From positions 62,001 to 126,000 of the forward strand of contig NZ_CALXRM010000001.1 in assembly GCF_944390845.1 (NCBI RefSeq): a stretch of DNA of 64,000 nucleotides. The letters run 5' to 3'. A program made the translations under genes and the position numbers. Each line of letters begins with the position of its first letter. Within the stretch, counting starts at the first letter, position 1. This document shows, in pieces, positions 58,783 through 64,000 of the stretch. Source of the stretch: an uncultured Brachyspira sp. (lineage in GTDB: Bacteria > Spirochaetota > Brachyspiria > Brachyspirales > Brachyspiraceae). The notes below the pieces were generated by a model. The model searched no databases. It saw only the letters and a program-made list of their open reading frames with translations, and had not been told where the DNA came from.

Positions 58783-59349
58783 ATGTTAAAAAAATTAATG
58801 ATTATAATATTGAGTTTATTATTCATAATATCATGTAATAATAATGTATCAAATCCAAATGACAGCTCTTCAAACGGCAATAACAACAATAACGACGGAA
58901 ACGAAGATGTTTTTGATGTAAATAATTATACAAATGCTTATGACAGCAAATTCAATGAAACATTTAATCAAATAAGGGATTTTGAAGGAACAAGTTTTAT
59001 GTTTGGTCCTCCTGCAAGTATCAATAAAACAGATAATATTTTGATTATGCCTTATGTAGGTATTAATAATGGTGCTTCAACAATAGAGTATTTATTTATA
59101 GAAGCTATAGTAGATGATACAGGTACTCCTAAAATAATAGAAACTTCTGAACTAAGGAAAGTAATTTATGGATTACACCAAAGAGAAGACGGAAGTTATG
59201 CCCCTGATACTAGAGAAATATATATGGATTTTCCTGATTATAAATATAAAGATTATGGTAATTACAAACCCACAAGATATCTTATGATAACATCTTGGAA
59301 AATAGTTGGAGGTTCAGGCGGAAATTATCCTATATATTATAAATTTTAA
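58783..59349 (+). CDS. Lipoprotein of unknown function, second of a pair
   Basis: 188 residues. The signal peptide ends FIISC, followed by an Asn/Ser/Asp-rich linker. The mature domain has strands and several Gly/Tyr turns (FMFGPPASINKTDNILIMPYVG, YKDYGNYKPTRYLMIT). TAGGAG lies just before the ATG. It closes the two-gene lipoprotein operon. Ligand and role unknown; no family recognised. Confidence 0.72.
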   Translation: MLKKLMIIILSLLFIISCNNNVSNPNDSSSNGNNNNNDGNEDVFDVNNYTNAYDSKFNETFNQIRDFEGTSFMFGPPASINKTDNILIMPYVGINNGASTIEYLFIEAIVDDTGTPKIIETSELRKVIYGLHQREDGSYAPDTREIYMDFPDYKYKDYGNYKPTRYLMITSWKIVGGSGGNYPIYYKF

Positions 59350-59387
59350 TATATTTTATTATTATATAATTATTTTATAACGAGCAT

Positions 59388-59420
59388 AAAAAAGCGGACT
59401 GCCAAAATGACAATCCGCTT
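59388..59420. terminator. Bidirectional terminator between a lipoprotein gene and tsf
   Basis: AAGCGGA and TCCGCTT arms, with inner TG/CA pairing, flanked by A-rich sequence on the left and AATTTTT on the right, so it can end transcripts from both converging sides. Confidence 0.8.
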
Positions 59421-59446
59421 AATTTTTATTTTCAGTAATTATTTAA

Positions 59447-60301
59447 TTATAAACCTAATGAAACAATTACGAAGTTTTTAATAGTTGCAGTAGAACCTGC
59501 TTCTTTAGAAACCTCATCTATTAAACTTTTAATAGATATTTTGTTGTCAGTAAATAATTTTTGGTCTATAAGAACAGACTCAGAGTACCAAGCACCCATT
59601 TTACCTTCAACAATTTTTTCTACCATATTTTCTGGTTTGCCAGCTTCTCTAACTTGTTTTTCAAATATTTCTCTTTGTTCTTTTACAGCTTCAGGATCTA
59701 TACCTTCTCTGTTTAAAGCTAAAGGTTTTTCACTAGCAACATGCATAGCTATTTGATCTGCTATTTCTTGACATTTACCTTGTGGTTTAACATCAAATTC
59801 AACAATAGCAACAAGTTTGTTATTGAAGTGAGCATAAGTGCCGAAGAAGCCATCAGTTTTCATAATTTTAGCTTCAGCAAGAACTGTTTTTTCACCCCAT
59901 TTTTGTATACCTTCATTGATCATACCTTGAATAGTATCACCATTAGGGCCTTTAGCATTTAAAAGATCATCAACTGAAACTTCATCAAATCCCATAGCTA
60001 CAGAAGAAATAACTTTTGCTAAATTTACAAATAATTCATTTTTAGCAACGAAGTCAGTTTCACATTGAAGTTCTACACAAGCAAGTTTATTTTTCTCATC
60101 ATTAACACAAAAACCTATAGAACCTTCTTTAACTGTACGTTCATTCTTTTTAGCTGCAACAGCTGCACCTTTTTCTTTAAGAAGGCGGATAGCCTTATCC
60201 ATATCACCATCTGTTTCTTGAAGAGCTTTTTTACAGTCCATAATACCTACGCCTGTACGTTCTCTAAGCTCTTTAATTACATCCATATTAATATTTGCCA
60301 T
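59447..60301 (-). CDS. tsf: Translation elongation factor Ts
   Basis: Nucleotide exchange factor that recharges EF-Tu with GTP. 284 residues, typical. The N-terminal UBA-like domain carries VIKELRERTGVGIMDCKKAL, one of the two family signatures; the core contains CVELQCETDFVAKNELF, with the TDFV motif that contacts EF-Tu. AAGGAT precedes the ATG. It lies 43 bases after rpsB on the same strand, the classic rpsB-tsf operon. Confidence 0.97.
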   Translation of the reverse strand: MANINMDVIKELRERTGVGIMDCKKALQETDGDMDKAIRLLKEKGAAVAAKKNERTVKEGSIGFCVNDEKNKLACVELQCETDFVAKNELFVNLAKVISSVAMGFDEVSVDDLLNAKGPNGDTIQGMINEGIQKWGEKTVLAEAKIMKTDGFFGTYAHFNNKLVAIVEFDVKPQGKCQEIADQIAMHVASEKPLALNREGIDPEAVKEQREIFEKQVREAGKPENMVEKIVEGKMGAWYSESVLIDQKLFTDNKISIKSLIDEVSKEAGSTATIKNFVIVSLGL

Positions 60302-60344
60302 TAAAATTATCCTTATATATTATTTTATTTATTAGCTAATCAAA

Positions 60345-61160
60345 TTATTCATCATCTTCTTGAGAAACACCATATTTTTCAGCAACAGCTTCAGCAGCTT
60401 CTGTAGCACTGTTGTCATAAACTTCTTCTTCTGGAACATCGCTAGAAGAATCATGTTTAGATAATGTTTCTTTACCTGCTTCGTTTTGACCTTCTATAAC
60501 AGCAGAAGCAACAACACCAGCGAATAAGCTTATAGCTCTTATAGCATCATCGTTACCAGGTATTGGGTGATCAATAACTTCTGGGTTACAGTTTGTATCT
60601 ACAACTGCTACAACTGGTATTCCTAATTTTCTAGCTTCACTTACTGCTATAGCCTCTTGCATTGGGTCTATTACAAAAAGCATATCTGGTAAATTTTCCA
60701 TATCTTTAATACCAGCAAAGTTTTTCTCTAATCTTTCTTTTTCTTTCAAAAGAAGAATAACTTCTTTTTTAGGTAATTTATCAAAAGTACCATCAACTTC
60801 TTCTTTTTCTATTCTTTTAAGTCTAGCAATACTTTTTTTAATAGTAGCGAAATTTGTAAGCATACCGCCTAACCAACGGTTATTAACGTAGTACATATCA
60901 CATTTTTCAGCTGCTTCTTTGATGCTTTGTGAAGCTTGTTTTTTAGTTCCAACGAAAAGAACATTTCCGCCGTTTCTGGCCATTTCTTTAACAGCATCAT
61001 AAGCTTTTTTAACATAAGTTAAAGTTTTCATAAGGTCAATGATATAGATATCATTTCTCTCTTGGAAAATAAATGGTTTCATTCTTGGGTCCCATTTTCT
61101 AGTTGGGTGTCCAAAATGTACGCCTGCCTCTAAAAGGTCTTTCATAACTGGTAATGACAT
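60345..61160 (-). CDS. rpsB: Ribosomal protein S2
   Basis: Small-subunit protein of the 30S head/body junction. 271 residues with the S2 signatures: [27 protein letters not shown] at the N-terminus, [21 protein letters not shown] and [14 protein letters not shown]. An acidic Ser/Glu-rich tail (about 30 residues) extends past the globular part. Two ATGs compete at 61166 and 61160; AAAGGA (61168-61173) is too close to the first and well spaced (7) for the second. The leader contains a terminator-like hairpin. Confidence 0.96.
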   Translation of the reverse strand: MSLPVMKDLLEAGVHFGHPTRKWDPRMKPFIFQERNDIYIIDLMKTLTYVKKAYDAVKEMARNGGNVLFVGTKKQASQSIKEAAEKCDMYYVNNRWLGGMLTNFATIKKSIARLKRIEKEEVDGTFDKLPKKEVILLLKEKERLEKNFAGIKDMENLPDMLFVIDPMQEAIAVSEARKLGIPVVAVVDTNCNPEVIDHPIPGNDDAIRAISLFAGVVASAVIEGQNEAGKETLSKHDSSSDVPEEEVYDNSATEAAEAVAEKYGVSQEDDE

Positions 61161-61182
61161 AATCATATCCTTTAAAATAAAA

Positions 61183-61208
61183 ATAGAGTACCGACTACGG
61201 CACCCTAT
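61183..61208 (-). promoter_or_regulatory. Terminator-like hairpin in the rpsB leader, candidate attenuator
   Basis: On the minus strand ATAGGGTGCCG (61208-61198) pairs with CGGTACTCTAT (61193-61183) over a TAGT loop, giving 11 pairs with two or three G-U, followed directly by TTTTTATTTTA. This ends about 10 bases before the rpsB ribosome site, so it lies inside the leader. It could be an attenuator, or a protein-binding hairpin for feedback by S2. Confidence 0.6.
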
Positions 61209-61365
61209 CCATAAATTTCATATATTAAAAACATTAGTATTATAAAAATCATAATGCTTTGATTACTTAATTTAAGTAACAACGTCTTTTATGTATTCTA
61301 AAAATAGAATAACTAAGATCATTTTGCTATTATGGAAAAGTTTACCAATATAATCGGTTTATAGT

Positions 61366-61393
61366 ATAATAACATACTATAAAAAAAAGTCAA
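61366..61393 (-). promoter_or_regulatory. Promoter of rpsB-tsf
   Basis: TTGACT (61393-61388), then TATTAT (61371-61366) after 16 bases; TATACT (61368-61363) at a 19-base spacing is an alternative. The leader is about 195 bases. It also contains ATTCTATTTTTAGAAT and GTTACTTAAATTAAGTAAT, which can form small hairpins. Confidence 0.55.
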
Positions 61394-61459
61394 TTATTTT
61401 TATTAGATGTAATTATATTAAAAATTTATTATGATAACTTAGTATAAAATAATTCTATA

Positions 61460-61657
61460 TTACTCACCTGATAATACAATTAAGAGTACAAAACTAATTA
61501 GTAGTATAAATGTGTTTACTAAAGCTAATATAAACAATATACGTTTAATATAACAAATTATTTTTTTATTTATACCATTGTCCTTAATACTGTTTTGTAC
61601 AATATGCAATATTCCAGACAATAGAAACAATATAATTATAAAAATAATAAAAAACAT
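61460..61657 (-). CDS. Small two-helix membrane protein, doubtful
   Basis: 65 residues with two hydrophobic segments (about 2-20 and 40-62) separated by a basic, Asn-containing loop (QNSIKDNGINKKIICYIKR), a plausible hairpin membrane protein. No clear ribosome site precedes the ATG at 61657. It is divergent from the NADAR gene, whose promoter lies 41 bases away. It might be a small-protein partner, but sequence support is limited to hydrophobicity. Confidence 0.4.
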   Translation of the reverse strand: MFFIIFIIILFLLSGILHIVQNSIKDNGINKKIICYIKRILFILALVNTFILLISFVLLIVLSGE

Positions 61658-61697
61658 AAATTCATTATATTACAAGTAGAATAAATATTCAATTATT

Positions 61698-61726
61698 TTG
61701 ACAAAAGGTATTTATTTTAGTATAAT
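61698..61726 (+). promoter_or_regulatory. Consensus sigma-70 promoter of the NADAR gene
   Basis: TTGACA (61698-61703), 17 bases, TATAAT (61721-61726): a perfect match to the consensus at ideal spacing, the best in this window. The predicted start is near 61733. Confidence 0.8.
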
Positions 61727-61751
61727 GAAAAATATTAATACGGATTTCATT

Positions 61752-62579
61752 ATGCAAAATATTATCCCCCCTATTTGGTTTATTAACAACAATTCTTATA
61801 ATAAAATTTTTAATAACTATTTTAATCAATTATCAAGTGATGATAAAGAAGAATATAAAAATCTTTTTGAAGAACCAATTATATACAAAGGATTTTATAA
61901 TAATAATTTTATTAATGAGAATGTATTTTCAAACAATGATTATAAAATTGAATATTGGAACGAAGAAGGAAAACAAAAATATTCTTTAAGTAAATTAAAA
62001 ACAGATTTCAACAAAGGAAAGAAAATAGATTTTTTATTTTTCTACGGACATACTAATGATAAAAATGAAATAACAAAATCTTCATTAAGCCAATGGTATA
62101 TTAAAGATTTTAAAGAGAATAATTTAACATTTAACTGTATGGAAAAGTATATGATGTACAATAAGGCTTTGTTGTTTGATGATAAAAAAATAGCTGAAGA
62201 AATTCTAAATAATAATCAGCCTAAAGCTATAAAAGAATTAGGAAGAAAAGTAAGCAATTTTAAAGATGAAATATGGGATAAAGTAAAATACACTATAATA
62301 CTTAAAGGAAACTATTATAAATTTTCACAAAATAATGATTTAAGAAATTTCTTATTAAATACAAAAAACAAAGTATTGGTTGAAGCAAGCCCTTATGATA
62401 AAGTATGGGGAATAAAAATGAAATATGATAATGAAAATATAGAAAATCCTTTCTTCTGGCAGGGTGAAAACTTATTAGGTTTTGCTTTAATGGAAGTAAG
62501 AGACGAAATAAAAAGAGTATATAAAAATTATGATATAATAGATTGGAACTCATTTAATAATAAATACAATTTTTCTTAA
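61752..62579 (+). CDS. NADAR-domain (YbiA/DUF1768-like) protein
   Basis: 275 residues from ATG 61752. The N-terminal 95 residues are an unfamiliar, Asn/Tyr-rich region. The rest matches the NADAR family: FFYGHTN, LSQWYIKDF, FNCMEKYMMYNKALLFDD, a helical ALGRKV-like stretch (KELGRKVSNF), LLNTKNKVLVEASPYDKVWGI and FWQGENLLGFALMEVRDEI. YbiA-like members are N-glycosidases on riboflavin-pathway intermediates, and other NADAR proteins remove ADP-ribose from nucleic acids. An upstream TTG at 61698 and ATG at 61725 fall inside the promoter, so I place the start at 61752 with CGGAT upstream. Confidence 0.88.
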   Translation: MQNIIPPIWFINNNSYNKIFNNYFNQLSSDDKEEYKNLFEEPIIYKGFYNNNFINENVFSNNDYKIEYWNEEGKQKYSLSKLKTDFNKGKKIDFLFFYGHTNDKNEITKSSLSQWYIKDFKENNLTFNCMEKYMMYNKALLFDDKKIAEEILNNNQPKAIKELGRKVSNFKDEIWDKVKYTIILKGNYYKFSQNNDLRNFLLNTKNKVLVEASPYDKVWGIKMKYDNENIENPFFWQGENLLGFALMEVRDEIKRVYKNYDIIDWNSFNNKYNFS

Positions 62580-62726
62580 CTATATAAATACATTATTCAT
62601 CAATAATCAATATTATAGTAAACATAATATTAAAAATATTATCATTTTATATCTTTACAAAGTTAAATATTTTTGTATAATAGTACCGTTTAATAACAAT
62701 AAATAAAAAATAATAGAGGTAAATAA

Positions 62727-63017
62727 ATGTCTGTAAAATGTGTTTGGTGCGGTAAGGAAATAGAAGAAGTACAAGGTCAAGCAACTATGGACACTTGTGA
62801 TGAATGTGAAGATTTTTTTGAAGAACATATTGATGATATATCAGAATCTTTAAATGAACTTCTTAAAAAAAATGAATCTTCATCATCAAAACCTACAGAA
62901 AAAAAGGCATGGATAAGCTACTCTCTTATAACTGCAATTCATATGTTAAGCTCCAAACCATATATAGAGTTTAAAGATTCTAAATATAAAGATTTACTTT
63001 CGGATGATAAAAAATGA
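62727..63017 (+). CDS. Small zinc-ribbon protein
   Basis: 96 residues. The start CVWCGKEIEEVQGQ ... DTCDEC places four cysteines as two CxxC knuckles (residues about 5-8 and 23-26), typical of a zinc ribbon. An acidic helix (DFFEEHIDDISESLNELLKKNES) follows, then a Ser/Lys linker and a C-terminal helix and strand (AWISYSLITAIHML). No DNA-binding or enzymatic domain is evident. AGAGG precedes the ATG. The stop overlaps the next start (ATGA), so expression of the secreted neighbour is coupled. Confidence 0.65.
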   Translation: MSVKCVWCGKEIEEVQGQATMDTCDECEDFFEEHIDDISESLNELLKKNESSSSKPTEKKAWISYSLITAIHMLSSKPYIEFKDSKYKDLLSDDKK

Positions 63018-63331
63018 GAAAATTATATATAATTACTTTAATATTTTTATGCTTCACTGTAAGTTTAACACCAAAAACAAATGAGAATTTTTACTGTGAA
63101 TATTGCGGAAATAAATTTAATTCTGTAAAAACATTAACATCTCAAAACTGTATGCGTCACCCTGATGGTAATTATAAAGGAAAGCATAAACTTTATGAAG
63201 GAAGCGAAAAAGATGAATATACATGCAAATACTGCGGTAACAAATACAAAACTCTAAAACAATTAACTTCTTCAAAATGTATGCATCACCCTGATGGTAA
63301 TTATAAAGGATATCATTCTCCAGCACTATAA
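63014..63331 (+). CDS. Secreted protein with two Cys/His zinc-finger-like repeats
   Basis: 105 residues. An N-terminal signal sequence (MRKLYIITLIFLCFTVSL) leads into two copies of a module of about 40 residues: F/Y-x-C-x-Y-C-G-N-K-(F/Y)-x9-C-M-x-H-P-D-G-N-Y-K-G-x-H. Each has CxxC ... CxxH ligands plus a second His, a likely zinc site. The second copy is so close at DNA level that CACCCTGATGGTAATTATAA plus AGGA recurs unchanged. No membrane segment follows the signal, so the product is periplasmic or exported. A cytoplasm-type finger outside the cytoplasm is unusual; the role is unknown. Its frame overlaps the zinc-ribbon gene by 4 bases. Confidence 0.7.
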   Translation: MRKLYIITLIFLCFTVSLTPKTNENFYCEYCGNKFNSVKTLTSQNCMRHPDGNYKGKHKLYEGSEKDEYTCKYCGNKYKTLKQLTSSKCMHHPDGNYKGYHSPAL

Positions 63332-63363
63332 AAATATAATTCTATATATCTAATCTTATTTTA

Positions 63364-63690
63364 GTATATACCTAAATAAATATACTTTGTCATAAATAAT
63401 TTTTTTTAAATTTAAAATATCTGCAGGGCTTTGCCCACCGCTCTGCGTGCTTACGCAAGCCCCACTTCTTTTTACGACCGAAGGAAGTACTGTAAGTATT
63501 GGTATAAAAGAACCTATATCCTCAACAGGCTCGAATACGCTTCTCGAACAACTGCATTTTTAGTATCAATTTAGGTTATATTCTATATGTATATTTTTAA
63601 TATAAAGTTATAGTAATTGCGTTTTTTGCTACTTTGAAGAAGTTCGCATAGCATGTGTAACAAAAAAGTAGATAAAATTTATATAAAGAG
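63364..63690 (+). repeat. GC-rich intergenic repeat (copy E), the most diverged copy
   Basis: The left end TATACCTAAATAAATATACT then TTGTCATAAA matches copies B and D. GGGCTTTGCCCACCG, CACTTCTTTTTACGACC, GAAGTACTGTAAGTATTGG and CCTCAACAGGCTCGAATACG match copy D with substitutions. The distal palindrome is degraded (ACTTTGAAGAAGTTCGC). The spacer 63332-63892 otherwise holds only a terminator. Confidence 0.7.
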
Positions 63691-63798
63691 CATCAGTTGA
63701 GAAACTTAATTTTTTTTAATTTTATCAAAATTATTTTTTATATTGTTATTATTTTTGGAGAATAGCTATAAAATACAAAATATAAATTACTATAAAAA

Positions 63799-63843
63799 AC
63801 AAAAGACAGAAGAATTAATTCTATTAACTCTCCTGTCTTTTTT
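63799..63843. terminator. Terminator of ftsK (also usable from the plus strand)
   Basis: AAAAGACAG (63801-63809) pairs with CTGTCTTTT (63833-63841), with an AT-rich apical part containing AGAATTAATTCT. T-runs flank it in both directions. Confidence 0.7.
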
Positions 63844-63892
63844 GTAGATAGGTATAAACATGTATATAAATATTTGATAGCTTCTAATTTAT

Positions 63893-64000
63893 TTATTCAT
63901 CTAAAGTTATTAAAACCTCTCTAGGCTTACTGCCGTTTTCTGGTCCAACTATTCCCTGACGCTCCATTATCTCTACTATTCTAGCAGCTCTGTTATAACC
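63893..64000 (-). CDS. ftsK: C-terminal end of DNA translocase FtsK, cut by the window edge
   Basis: The last 35 residues of a minus-strand gene: [20 protein letters not shown] followed by [15 protein letters not shown]. This is the gamma winged-helix domain of FtsK/SpoIIIE, the part that reads the KOPS/SRS orientation sequences and activates XerD; RAARIV and GSKPREVL are its recognition-helix and wing motifs. The rest of the gene lies outside the window. Confidence 0.88.
   Translation of the reverse strand, partial: GYNRAARIVEIMERQGIVGPENGSKPREVLITLDE

Noticed and set aside
61698-61751. TTG 61698 or ATG 61725 as the NADAR start
   Set aside because: They are part of the -35 and -10 boxes of a consensus promoter and so are not transcribed.
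1-64000. tRNA, rRNA or known riboswitches
   Set aside because: I looked for cloverleaf T-loop motifs and GC-rich conserved blocks; the only GC-rich non-coding stretches belong to the repeat families. A covariance-model scan would be needed to exclude small RNAs.

Overview
The window is AT-rich DNA from a host-associated anaerobic spirochaete, most likely Brachyspira. The genus call is an inference. It rests on the very low GC of genes and spacers, the many small lipoproteins, a giant spirochaete-type coiled-coil protein, oxygen-sensitive enzymes (a flavin/Fe-S enoate-reductase-like protein and an anaerobic sulfatase-maturase-like radical SAM protein), and a GC-rich interspersed repeat seen five times between genes. 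I see no rRNA, tRNA or CRISPR array.

Layout. 0-1.9 kb: the tail of one RsiV-like (DUF3298) protein and a complete lipoprotein with a matching C-terminus. 1.9-7.7 kb (minus): a double-length UvrA, two UvrA monomers fused head to tail. 8.1-10.1 kb (minus): an unrecognised three-gene unit (P-loop GTPase-like protein, tail-anchored membrane protein, unknown soluble protein) behind a promoter whose 17-nt spacer is almost entirely a homopolymer. 10.6-15.1 kb: an Old-Yellow-Enzyme/Fe-S oxidoreductase, a frameshifted OFA-type transporter and a divergent PadR repressor, which together look like a regulated import-and-reduce unit whose transporter is broken. 15.3-19.1 kb: HPr, a GntP permease, dUTPase and two paired lipoproteins, the first probably leaderless.

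19.8-47.2 kb (minus) is one reading frame of about 9,100 residues: one N-terminal membrane anchor followed by coiled coil made of about 11 diverged units of 600-800 residues, an acidic hinge, and a small helical C-terminal domain. The middle units (about 33-39 kb) are nearly identical to each other even at DNA level, so the gene has grown by recent internal duplication.

47.6-64 kb: a lone radical SAM maturase; lipoproteins; truB; csaA; a three-gene operon (ATP-grasp fused to a degenerate FMN-dehydrogenase-like barrel, a membrane protein with a degenerate GGDEF-like domain, and a TPR protein with a possible Mrr-like end); a lipoprotein pair behind a heptanucleotide repeat; tsf and rpsB with a terminator-like hairpin in the rpsB leader; a NADAR-domain protein behind a consensus promoter; a zinc-ribbon protein overlapping a secreted two-repeat Cys/His protein; and the C-terminal end of FtsK.

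Best candidates for undescribed biology: the GTPase-like module with its probably switchable promoter, the giant repeat-built coiled-coil protein, the ATP-grasp/degenerate-barrel fusion operon, and the family of mobile-like intergenic repeats.
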